A stretch of DNA of 7,147 bases from Ruminiclostridium sp. GTDB lineage: Bacteria > Bacillota > Clostridia > DSM-8532. Every line of letters starts with the position of its first letter. Positions within the stretch are counted from its first letter, which is position 1. The notes beneath the pieces were generated by a model, which made no database searches, was not told where the DNA came from, and saw nothing but the letters and a program-made list of their open reading frames with translations. The stretch lies in contig DOHN01000037.1 in NCBI GenBank assembly GCA_003535195.1, positions 1,015 through 8,161 on the forward strand, written 5' to 3'. The position numbers and the translations under genes are program-made. Of this stretch, positions 1-5,248 are shown in pieces.

Positions 1-2
1 GG

Positions 3-206
3 GATAAGATCTCAGAAACCCTGGAAATTCCGGAAACCATCAATGCTCCTGTGGAAGCAGGCCAGGCTGTCGGCGTGCTGAATATTGATCTGCAGGGAGA
101 AAGGCTGGCCTCCATTCAGGTGGTGGCAGCAAAGGATTCCCCCCGGTGCACCTTTGCCCTCGCTGTGGGCATGATTGCAAACAGATGGGCAAAACTGTTT
201 GTTTGA
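3..206 (+). CDS. D-alanyl-D-alanine carboxypeptidase (PBP5-like), C-terminal fragment
   Basis: Partial gene open at the left edge; the frame starts at base 3 and ends with TGA at 204-206, leaving 67 codons. The visible protein has the beta-rich pattern of the PBP5 C-terminal domain: INAPVEAGQAVGVLNIDLQG followed by a Val-Val-Ala-Ala-Lys-Asp stretch, close to the usual 'V.KGD.VG...V..NGE.....LVAAEDV' layout. It ends in a hydrophobic/amphipathic segment (TFALAVGMIANRWAKLFV), as expected for the membrane-anchoring tail of these enzymes. Family members trim the terminal D-Ala from peptidoglycan pentapeptides at the outer face of the membrane. The catalytic SXXK, SXN and KTG motifs would lie upstream of the window, so activity and paralogue (vegetative DacA or sporulation DacB/DacF) cannot be decided. 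It converges on the SDR gene with 12 bases between stop codons and no visible terminator. Confidence 0.78.
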   Translation, partial: DKISETLEIPETINAPVEAGQAVGVLNIDLQGERLASIQVVAAKDSPRCTFALAVGMIANRWAKLFV

Positions 207-218
207 AATTGAGCAGAA

Positions 219-1052
219 TCAAGAATTGTAAAGCAGGGCTACTATTTTCTCGGTCAGCCACACAGGCATGAGTCGCTTGAAAAACACAATGAGCTTGTAT
301 TGAAAACCTACGGCAGCCCTTACGGGGGGGTTCCTCTTCTGAATGAGTCCATAAACAACCCGGGCCACAGCTTCAGGTGATGCGCCGTTTTTCTCGTCCC
401 GCTCCATGCGGGCAAGAGAACGGGTAAATCGATAGCGGTAGGGAGTATTTTCATCTGGAGCAATGGTCCGGCTCCCCGTAAATCCTGTTTTCGTATCTCC
501 GGGTTCCACAAGGCAGGCCTTTATGCCAAAGGGGGCAACCTCATGCCTCAAGGCTTCGATAAGGCCCTCCAGGGCAAATTTGCTGGCACTGTAATGTCCC
601 TGGAAAGGAATGGATATTATTCCTGCCACCGAGCTGATGACGATGATTTTGCCCCGGCCCAGTTCCCGCATATGGGGGAGTACGGCTTTCACCATTCGGA
701 GCGAACCAAAAAAGTTTGTTTCAAACTGCGCTTTGGCCGCGTCCATAGGGATATCCTCAACAGAGCCGGCAATACCCATGCCTGCATTGCTTACCAGAAT
801 ATCGATTTTGCCCTCTTCGGCAATAACGGTAGCCACGGCGATCTCAACGGAAGTATCGTTTGTAACATCAAGGGGGATCATATGAATAAAGCCGCCGCTT
901 TGCAGGTCCGCCGCATGATGGTCCTCGCCAAAGCGGCCTTCGACATTTCTCGAAGTCCCATAGACATGAAATCCTTTTTTCATCAAATAGCAGGCGGTTT
1001 CTTTTCCAATACCCGAGGAGGCGCCCGTTATAAGTGCAACCTGATTTTTCAT
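219..1052 (-). CDS. Short-chain dehydrogenase/reductase, classical type
   Basis: Predicted 277-residue NAD(P)-dependent oxidoreductase with a complete classical SDR motif set: TGASSGIG at 9-16 (cofactor-binding Rossmann turn), LDVT at 61-64, NAG at 89-91, Asn113, Ser141 in VISSVAG, and the catalytic YSASK with Tyr154 and Lys158, then PG at 184-185. Arg35 after the second strand suggests NADP(H) preference. The C-terminal 35 residues are rich in hydrophobic and basic residues (YKLIVFFKRLMPVWL), suggesting membrane association. The ATG at 1052 is preferred because AAGGTGAG lies 8 bases upstream; an in-frame GTG at 1061 would extend the protein by three residues but abuts that SD site. The gene is transcribed alone, divergently from the oxoamine synthase. 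The substrate is unknown; one inferred option is reduction of a 3-keto product made by that neighbour. Generic ketone or fatty-acyl reductases with this motif set are common. Confidence 0.93.
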   Translation of the reverse strand: MKNQVALITGASSGIGKETACYLMKKGFHVYGTSRNVEGRFGEDHHAADLQSGGFIHMIPLDVTNDTSVEIAVATVIAEEGKIDILVSNAGMGIAGSVEDIPMDAAKAQFETNFFGSLRMVKAVLPHMRELGRGKIIVISSVAGIISIPFQGHYSASKFALEGLIEALRHEVAPFGIKACLVEPGDTKTGFTGSRTIAPDENTPYRYRFTRSLARMERDEKNGASPEAVARVVYGLIQKRNPPVRAAVGFQYKLIVFFKRLMPVWLTEKIVALLYNS

Positions 1053-1083
1053 ATTTCCCACTCACCTTAGCTTTTATGACATC

Positions 1084-1112
1084 ATTGTAATACAAATTCC
1101 GGAACAAGGCAA
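1084..1112 (-). promoter_or_regulatory. Candidate sigma-A promoter of the SDR gene
   Basis: On the minus strand TTGCCT (1107-1112) is followed after exactly 17 bases by TACAAT (1084-1089), matching consensus at 4 of 6 and 5 of 6 positions. Transcription would begin near 1077, giving a short leader of about 25 bases with the AAGGTGAG SD site just before the ATG at 1052. This is a pattern match only. Confidence 0.6.
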
Positions 1113-1170
1113 AACCTATCAATTATTGGCGTTCGGGAAGCAGGGAAGGGGTAATGGTGTCAAATTATGC

Positions 1171-1198
1171 TGGATGTTTAAGCGGAATATGGTACAAT
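1171..1198 (+). promoter_or_regulatory. Candidate extended -10 promoter for the oxoamine synthase
   Basis: TGG directly followed by TACAAT (1193-1198) forms an extended -10 element on the plus strand. The -35 region is poor (TGGATG at 1171-1176, 16-base spacing, 3 of 6). Support comes from the abrB promoter in this window, which has almost the same core in the same orientation relative to transcription (15 of 17 bases, 1187-1203 against the complement of 3008-3024). A transcript from here would have a leader of about 260 bases containing the palindrome and all the hairpins. A second perfect TATAAT lies at 1235-1240 but lacks a convincing -35. Confidence 0.45.
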
Positions 1199-1216
1199 AA
1201 AAATATATTTATTATG

Positions 1217-1232
1217 CTGGTGTTAATACCAG
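1217..1232. promoter_or_regulatory. Operator-like palindrome CTGGT-g-TTAA-t-ACCAG
   Basis: A 16-base palindrome in which 14 positions are symmetric (CTGGTGTTAATACCAG). It lies just downstream of the candidate promoter core at 1193-1198 and just before a perfect TATAAT at 1235-1240, a fitting place for a repressor site. The TGGT/ACCA half-sites recall GntR-family operators, but the 6-base spacing differs from the short spacing usual for the FadR group, so no regulator is named. Confidence 0.4.
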
Positions 1233-1277
1233 GTTATAATTATGATTGCACTGCACAAAGCCGTAAAACGACTTTCA

Positions 1278-1306
1278 TTTGCAAGTTCTTAAAAAGAACT
1301 CGCAAA
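1278..1306. repeat. Inverted repeat 1 (13-bp arms, 3-base loop)
   Basis: Arms 1278-1290 and 1294-1306 (TTTGCAAGTTCTT against AAGAACTCGCAAA) pair at 12 of 13 positions around loop AAA. The single mismatch is A-C in a plus-strand transcript and would be a G-U wobble on the minus strand. No T-tract follows on the plus strand, so it does not look like a plus-strand intrinsic terminator. First member of the hairpin cluster ahead of the oxoamine synthase. Confidence 0.85.
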
Positions 1307-1308
1307 CG

Positions 1309-1332
1309 GTATTTTGGCTAAAGCCAAAATAC
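1309..1332. repeat. Inverted repeat 2 (perfect 10-bp arms, 4-base loop)
   Basis: GTATTTTGGC (1309-1318) and GCCAAAATAC (1323-1332) pair perfectly around loop TAAA. Allowing the extra G at 1308/1309 as a bulge extends the stem with AAC/GTT to about 13 pairs, though those bases overlap the 3' arm of inverted repeat 1. No T-tract follows. Confidence 0.88.
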
Positions 1333-1344
1333 GTTGGGCAATCC

Positions 1345-1426
1345 TTGATTTTGATAATTCAATATGCAAGTAAATTTTCATACTTGCATAGAAGTCATTG
1401 GAAATGACTTCTTACATCAAAATCAA
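1345..1426. repeat. Nested inverted repeats forming a three-way junction
   Basis: An outer perfect 11-bp stem (TTGATTTTGAT 1345-1355 with ATCAAAATCAA 1416-1426) encloses two adjacent perfect 10-bp hairpins. The first pairs TATGCAAGTA (1363-1372) with TACTTGCATA (1381-1390) around an 8-base loop. The second pairs AGAAGTCATT (1390-1399) with AATGACTTCT (1403-1412) around GGA. The two hairpins share A1390, so they can abut almost coaxially. As RNA this folds into a closed three-way junction ending about 20 bases before the SD site of the oxoamine synthase; as DNA it could form a cruciform. I do not recognise it as a known riboswitch, T-box or repeat family. It could be a structured mRNA leader, a small RNA, or a non-autonomous palindromic repeat. 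Confidence 0.85.
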
Positions 1427-1461
1427 TTATAAAATTTCCTTAAGATAAAGGAGATGTAACG

Positions 1462-2634
1462 ATGGATCTATTTCAAAAATGCCAGGACTACACAATCGTC
1501 AAAGAGGTAATGGACGCAGGTCTCTACCCCTATTTTCACGCTCTCCAGTCGGGACAGGATACGGTCGTGACAATGGAAGGGCATAGAACAATTATGATCG
1601 GCTCCAATAATTATCTTGGCCTGACATCGGATCCCAGGGTCATTGAAGCAGCTGTGGAAGCCGTTAAAAAGTATGGTTCAGGCTGCAGTGGCTCACGATT
1701 TTTAAATGGTACGCTGGATATCCATTTAGAACTCGAAAGACAATTGGCTGAATTTCTTCATAAGGATGGCTGTATTACTTTCAGTACAGGATTCCAAAGC
1801 AATCTTGGTATTATTTCTGCGATTGCGGGCAGAAATGACATTATTATTTGTGATAAAGAGAATCATGCAAGTATTTATGATGCATGCCGCTTGAGTTTTG
1901 CGACCATGGTCAGATTTAAGCATAATGATATGGAAGATCTGGAGAGGCTTCTTCGTGAAGCGCCGGATTCCAAAGGAAGACTTATTGTTACCGACGGCGT
2001 TTTCAGCATGGGCGGAGAGATCTGCAATTTGCCTAAGATTGTGGAGCTGGCCCGAAAATACGGCGCCCGAATTATGATTGATGATGCTCATGGCCTGGGC
2101 GTATTGGGAGAAACCGGCCGGGGTACGGCAGAGCATTTTGGCCTTATGGGCGAAGTGGATATTATCATGGGAACCTTCTCCAAATCACTGGCCAGCCTGG
2201 GCGGATTTATGGTGGCAAAAGCCGATGTCATAAACTATGTGAAGCATACTTCCCGTCCGTTTATATTCAGTGCCTCCATTCCTCCGGCAAATGTTGCTGC
2301 GGCACTTTGCGCCTTAAACATTCTGAAAAAGGAACCTGAAAGAGTGCGCAGCGTCAACGCAGTTGCAGATTATATGAAAGAGCTGATGAAGAAGAATGGT
2401 ATACCTCTGCGGGAGACCAGGACTCCGATCATTCCGGTTATGACCTATGATGATATGAGGACATTTAAGATTTGCAAGGAGCTTTTAGAGGAAGGGGTCT
2501 ATGTGAATCCTACCATCTCCCCTGCGGTGCCCCAGGGCCAAAGTATGATTAGAACAAGCTACACGGCTACTCATACCCGCGAGCTTATGGATGAGGCAAT
2601 TGAAAAGTTTGTAAAGGTTTTCTCAAAATACTAA
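1462..2634 (+). CDS. PLP-dependent alpha-oxoamine synthase, serine palmitoyltransferase-like
   Basis: A 390-residue cytosolic fold-type I PLP enzyme of the alpha-oxoamine synthase family, which condenses an amino acid with an acyl-CoA and releases CO2 to form an amino-ketone. Visible motifs: SNNYLGL 48-54, YGSGCSGSRFLNG 71-83, His135 in ENHAS (stacks on PLP), IDDAH 206-210 with Asp208 (pyridine nitrogen), GTFSKSLASLGG 237-248 with the Schiff-base Lys241, and Arg364 in MIR (substrate carboxylate). Length is normal. GLYPYFHALQSGQDT, SRFLNGTLDIHLELE and GTFSKSLASLGG fit, from memory, serine palmitoyltransferase-like proteins of Bacteroidetes better than Kbl (glycine C-acetyltransferase) or BioF; database labels for such proteins vary. 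The start has AGGAG at 1449-1453, 8 bases upstream. The gene appears monocistronic, preceded by the hairpin cluster and divergent from the SDR. Family assignment is secure, substrate is not: amino acid could be serine, glycine or alanine. Confidence 0.93.
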   Translation: MDLFQKCQDYTIVKEVMDAGLYPYFHALQSGQDTVVTMEGHRTIMIGSNNYLGLTSDPRVIEAAVEAVKKYGSGCSGSRFLNGTLDIHLELERQLAEFLHKDGCITFSTGFQSNLGIISAIAGRNDIIICDKENHASIYDACRLSFATMVRFKHNDMEDLERLLREAPDSKGRLIVTDGVFSMGGEICNLPKIVELARKYGARIMIDDAHGLGVLGETGRGTAEHFGLMGEVDIIMGTFSKSLASLGGFMVAKADVINYVKHTSRPFIFSASIPPANVAAALCALNILKKEPERVRSVNAVADYMKELMKKNGIPLRETRTPIIPVMTYDDMRTFKICKELLEEGVYVNPTISPAVPQGQSMIRTSYTATHTRELMDEAIEKFVKVFSKY

Positions 2635-2682
2635 AATTCAACCTCGGAAGATTCCGGATTAGACGTATATTAGTACACAGCA

Positions 2683-2714
2683 TAAAAAGGCTGTTTCCAT
2701 AAACAGAAACAGCC
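2683..2714 (-). terminator. Intrinsic terminator of the abrB-like gene
   Basis: A perfect 9-bp stem (arms 2689-2697 and 2706-2714, GGCTGTTTC with GAAACAGCC) with an 8-base loop. On the minus strand it is followed by five T residues (complement of 2684-2688) and begins about 15 bases after the abrB stop. On the plus strand the stem is followed by CCCTCG, so it would be a poor terminator for the oxoamine synthase, whose 3' side otherwise shows only a 5-bp hairpin near 2645. Confidence 0.85.
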
Positions 2715-2728
2715 CCCTCGTCTTAGCT

Positions 2729-2971
2729 TTACTCAGCTTTCAAAGCTGCCAGACATTCGGGACAAATATTTTTTCCCTTATACACTTTGATATCCTTTGC
2801 ATTATCGCAGAAAATGCAAGCAGGCTCATATTTTCTTAAGATAATTGTCGCTCCGTCAACATAAATTTCAAGGGCATCTTTCTCAGCAATATCAAGTGTT
2901 CTTCTGAGCTCGATAGGCAATACAACCCTTCCCAGCTCATCAACTTTTCTGACAATACCAGTTGATTTCAT
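2729..2971 (-). CDS. abrB: AbrB-family transition-state regulator with C-terminal Cys4 motif
   Basis: An 80-residue DNA-binding protein. Residues 1-47 form a swapped-hairpin AbrB domain almost identical to the Bacillus AbrB N-terminus (KSTGIVRKVDELGRVVLPIE, then LRRTLDIAEKDALEIYVDG), with the conserved DNA-contacting arginines. The C-terminal part has two Cys-X2-Cys pairs, Cys52/Cys55 and Cys70/Cys73, spaced as a small zinc ribbon, instead of the AbrB-type C-terminal domain of Bacillus; this is the usual clostridial architecture. AbrB proteins act as dimers or tetramers on AT-rich promoters and repress stationary-phase and sporulation genes during growth. The start is supported by GGGGGGAG (2976-2983) four bases upstream. 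It has its own promoter and terminator and is divergent from spmA, so it could act on the shared intergenic region (inference). The exact paralogue within the AbrB family is not certain. Confidence 0.95.
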   Translation of the reverse strand: MKSTGIVRKVDELGRVVLPIELRRTLDIAEKDALEIYVDGATIILRKYEPACIFCDNAKDIKVYKGKNICPECLAALKAE

Positions 2972-3012
2972 AATACTCCCCCCAGTATGATAAGTTTTTC
3001 TGTACCGATTTT

Positions 3013-3041
3013 ATGGTACCATATAATGTAATGCGGGTCAA
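3013..3041 (-). promoter_or_regulatory. Candidate sigma-A promoter of the abrB-like gene
   Basis: On the minus strand TTGACC (3036-3041, 5 of 6) and TACCAT (3013-3018, 4 of 6) are 17 bases apart, and TGG directly before TACCAT gives an extended -10. The predicted start lies near 3006, about 35 bases before the ATG. The -10 lies in a perfect 10-base palindrome ATGGTACCAT (3013-3022), a possible regulator site. Confidence 0.65.
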
Positions 3042-3097
3042 TATTATCTCGACTATTTTTACGATATTTGTTAATTATTACTTATTCAGAGCTAAAC

Positions 3098-3126
3098 TTG
3101 TCGATTAAGAAAATCTCTCACATTAT
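3098..3126 (+). promoter_or_regulatory. Candidate promoter for spmAB
   Basis: TTGTCG (3098-3103) and CATTAT (3121-3126) are 17 bases apart, each matching the sigma-A consensus at 4 of 6 positions. A start near 3133 would leave about 70 bases before the preferred spmA ATG. In B. subtilis the orthologous operon uses a sporulation sigma factor; no convincing match to such a promoter was found, so this is a weak call. Confidence 0.35.
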
Positions 3127-3202
3127 TTGATGTGTATGAATAAATATCACAGATTTCTATATTTATTGGATGAGAAGAGTAACATGGCACAGGTATCTGA
3201 AA

Positions 3203-3820
3203 ATGTTGAATATCATTTGGGTCATTATGATTTTTACGGGTATAGCCTCGGGTCTTTTAATGGGACGCACCAAGGAGGTATCCGATGCCTTTCTGGAGAG
3301 CTGCGTCAATGCGGTAGAATTGTCCATTACCATGCTGGGAGCCATGTGTCTTTGGTCGGGCATGATGAAGGTGGCGCAAAAAGCCGGTCTGGTGGACGGC
3401 CTGGCAAAGCTTCTCAGGGGTGTCTTTAAATTTCTCTTTCCCGGTATCCCCAAAGGCCACGCTGCCAACGGCGCTATTGCCATGAGCATCAGCGCCGATC
3501 TGATGGGGCTGGGCAATGCGGCGACTCCGCTGGGTATCATCGCCATGAAGGAATTATCTAAAATTAACGGCAATTCTCCCACAGCAAGCAATGCCATGGT
3601 CATGTTCGCTGTAGTAAATGCCGCCTGCATCCAGCTTATTCCAGCCACCGTTCTTATCATCCGCCAGCAGGCCGGGTCTGCAAGTCCAACCTCTATTATT
3701 CCGACCGTTTGGATCGCTTCGCTGGCTTCCTTAATTTCAGGTATTGCAGCTGCCAAGCTCCTTGAAAAGAGATACCGAGATCCCGCTTATGGGCTGAAAC
3801 GGACTGCTTCAATATGGTGA
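3203..3820 (+). CDS. spmA: Spore maturation protein SpmA
   Basis: A multi-pass membrane protein of about 205 residues with the Gate/nucleoside-recognition domain pattern. Near the N-terminus is a hydrophobic helix (IIWVIMIFTGIASGLLMG), then the region WSGMMKVAQKAGLVDGLAK, the hallmark GLGNAATPLGIIAMKEL starting at residue 102, and VVNAACIQLIPATVLIIR from about 137. SpmA works with SpmB in dehydration of the spore core and hence heat resistance; the molecular mechanism is poorly defined. The ATG at 3203 is preferred because known SpmA proteins start with a sequence like M-V-N-I-I-W-V, matching MLNIIWV here; SD support is only a weak AGGT at 3191-3194. An in-frame ATG at 3170 would add eleven residues unlike the family, without an SD site. 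The C-terminus extends slightly past the last membrane segment with a basic tail. It is followed by spmB after 15 bases. Confidence 0.94.
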   Translation: MLNIIWVIMIFTGIASGLLMGRTKEVSDAFLESCVNAVELSITMLGAMCLWSGMMKVAQKAGLVDGLAKLLRGVFKFLFPGIPKGHAANGAIAMSISADLMGLGNAATPLGIIAMKELSKINGNSPTASNAMVMFAVVNAACIQLIPATVLIIRQQAGSASPTSIIPTVWIASLASLISGIAAAKLLEKRYRDPAYGLKRTASIW

Positions 3821-3835
3821 AAGGGCGGAAATCAG

Positions 3836-4351
3836 ATGGACTTCATAGCCAATATCTCGATACCGGCAATTGTTCTTATCATTGTTATAACGGCATGGAT
3901 AAAAGGCGTGCCCGTATTTGACACTTTTGTGGAAGGCGCGAAAGAAGGCGCTAAAACGGCCTTTGATGTTCTTCCCGTGATGGTGGGGATCCTGGCGGCT
4001 GTTTCTATTTTAAATGCTTCGGGCTTTATTGATATCCTTTCAAATCTTCTGAAAGGCCCTGCCGCTCTTGTGGGCATTTCTCCTGAAATCATCCCCATGC
4101 TGATCCTTCGGCCCTTTTCAGGAAGCGCATCCTTAGGGCTTTTTACCGAACAAATAAGGGCCTATGGCGCCGATACCTATTTAGGGCGGGCCTTATCCAC
4201 TATTATGGGTTCCAGTGAGACTGTTCTGTATACGCTGGCGGTCTATTTCGGTGCAGCCGATGTAAAGAACACCCGCCACGCTCTTGCGGCCTCCCTCATC
4301 GCCTCCTATGCGGGGATGCTTGCAGCCGTATATATATGTAAGGTTTTATAA
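3836..4351 (+). CDS. spmB: Spore maturation protein SpmB
   Basis: A 171-residue multi-pass membrane protein, normal length for SpmB. Features in order: N-terminal hydrophobic helix 8-22, FVEGAKEGAKTAFDVLPVMVGIL 31-53, LRPFSGSASLG 91-101, GSSETVLYTLAVYFG 125-139, and a C-terminal hydrophobic helix from about 149 to 167. The Arg-Pro-Phe-Ser-Gly-Ser and Gly-Ser-Ser-Glu-Thr motifs are conserved in the family. It is the partner of SpmA, with stop and start 15 bases apart and a GGGCGGA SD site at 3823-3829, so the two are co-transcribed. Both are needed for normal spore core dehydration in Bacillus. No clear terminator follows; the next 129 bases lead to the ABC importer operon. Confidence 0.95.
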   Translation: MDFIANISIPAIVLIIVITAWIKGVPVFDTFVEGAKEGAKTAFDVLPVMVGILAAVSILNASGFIDILSNLLKGPAALVGISPEIIPMLILRPFSGSASLGLFTEQIRAYGADTYLGRALSTIMGSSETVLYTLAVYFGAADVKNTRHALAASLIASYAGMLAAVYICKVL

Positions 4352-4408
4352 AAAAGAGAGCCCGCCTTCAAGAAATCAACAAATAAATTATCTTTCACCT
4401 TCCTCGGA

Positions 4409-4476
4409 TATGCGCAATATGATGTTAGTGCAGAACGCATAGATACCTCTTTATGAGGTTGTTTCAAAAGAGGAGG
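4409..4476 (+). promoter_or_regulatory. Possible structured leader covering the ABC operon ribosome binding site
   Basis: Within the 129-base gap between spmB and the ATPase gene, CCTCTTT (4446-4452) can pair with AAAGAGG (4467-4473), whose last three bases are the start of the AGGAGG SD site (4471-4476). A competing 5-bp hairpin pairs ACCTC (4445-4449) with GAGGT (4455-4459) and would free the SD site. Upstream, TATGCG (4409-4414) can pair with CGCATA (4436-4441). Two exclusive folds around an SD site resemble a translational switch, but the stems are short and no known riboswitch consensus was recognised. No convincing promoter or terminator was seen in the gap. Confidence 0.3.
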
Positions 4477-4480
4477 GCAT

Positions 4481-5248
4481 ATGGGCGAAATTGTAAATGT
4501 TGAAAAAGTCGGTATGAAATATCAGTCCCTGAATGGTGAGATCAATGCCATTGAGGACATTTCTTTTTCCGTCGAAAAAGGTGAATATGTAAGTATTGTA
4601 GGTCCGAGCGGCTGTGGTAAATCCACCCTTTTATCCATCATATCTGGGCTTTTAAAAGCCACCATGGGCAGGGTTGTCATCGGCGGCGAGGAAGTGCTGA
4701 AGAATTCTGATAAAGTAGGTTACATGCTGCAGAAAGACCATCTTTTTGACTGGCGTACCATTTATCAGAATGTAGTTTTAGGCCTTGAGGTCCGAAAGAT
4801 TTTAAACGATGATAACAGGAGGTATGCTATTGAGCTGTTAAAAACCTACGGTCTTTATGAATTTAAGGATAAATATCCCAGCCAGCTTTCAGGCGGTATG
4901 CGCCAGCGTGCCGCCCTGATCCGGACTCTGGCTGTGAAGCCTGAAATACTTCTGTTGGATGAGGCCTTTTCGGCATTGGACTATCAGACACGTCTGGCTG
5001 TAACGGAGGATATTTACAGCATCATCAAGAATGAAAACAAAACCGCCATCATGGTCACCCATGATATATCCGAAAGCATCAGCATGTCTGACCGGGTTAT
5101 CGTGCTGTCCAGGCGGCCGGCTGTTGTAAGCAGCATTCATTCTATCCGATTTGACTGTCCTAAAAGAACACCGCTTAAATGTCGTGAGGATCCTAATTTC
5201 CGTGAATATTTCAATACTATTTGGAAGGAGTTGGATGTACATGTCTGA
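4481..5248 (+). CDS. ABC transporter ATPase, nitrate/sulfonate/taurine/HMP type
   Basis: A 255-residue cytosolic nucleotide-binding subunit of a substrate-importing ABC transporter. Motifs are intact: Walker A GPSGCGKST 41-49, Q-loop Gln84 (LQKDHLFDWRTIYQN), signature LSGGMRQR 136-143, Walker B ILLLDEAF 156-163 with catalytic Glu161, D-loop SALD 164-167 and H-loop His194. The Q-loop followed by a Leu-Phe-X-Trp-Arg-Thr segment and the overall length place it with SsuB/TauB/NrtD-like ATPases. The start has AGGAGG at 4471-4476, four bases upstream. It is the first gene of an ATPase-permease-binding protein operon and overlaps the permease start by 8 bases, implying translational coupling. Confidence 0.95.
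   Translation: MGEIVNVEKVGMKYQSLNGEINAIEDISFSVEKGEYVSIVGPSGCGKSTLLSIISGLLKATMGRVVIGGEEVLKNSDKVGYMLQKDHLFDWRTIYQNVVLGLEVRKILNDDNRRYAIELLKTYGLYEFKDKYPSQLSGGMRQRAALIRTLAVKPEILLLDEAFSALDYQTRLAVTEDIYSIIKNENKTAIMVTHDISESISMSDRVIVLSRRPAVVSSIHSIRFDCPKRTPLKCREDPNFREYFNTIWKELDVHV

Noticed and set aside
543..1070. A 175-codon plus-strand open frame opposite the SDR gene
   Set aside because: It is fully antisense to an SDR with a complete set of catalytic motifs, has no recognisable domain and no good SD site.
1278..1426. Intrinsic terminators or a CRISPR array in the hairpin cluster
   Set aside because: No T-tracts follow the stems on the plus strand, and the repeats are distinct inverted pairs rather than identical direct repeats with regular spacers.
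3020..3027. CATATAAT as a sporulation sigma-E -10 element for spmA
   Set aside because: It resembles the sigma-E -10 box, but no matching -35 element lies at the right distance upstream, and it overlaps the abrB promoter palindrome.
3163..3756. A 197-codon minus-strand open frame opposite spmA
   Set aside because: The plus strand encodes a clear SpmA; the minus-strand product is low-complexity and lies wholly within it.
4352..4480. TPP or guanidine riboswitch before the importer operon
   Set aside because: The conserved TPP strings (such as CTGAGA and the ACCTGATC region) and ykkC-type strings are absent, and the gap is short.
5151..5240. N-terminal extension of the permease inside the ATPase gene
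   Set aside because: The extra 30 residues do not resemble permeases, overlap the ATPase reading frame and lack an SD site; GGAAGGAG at 5223-5230 points to 5235 or 5241.
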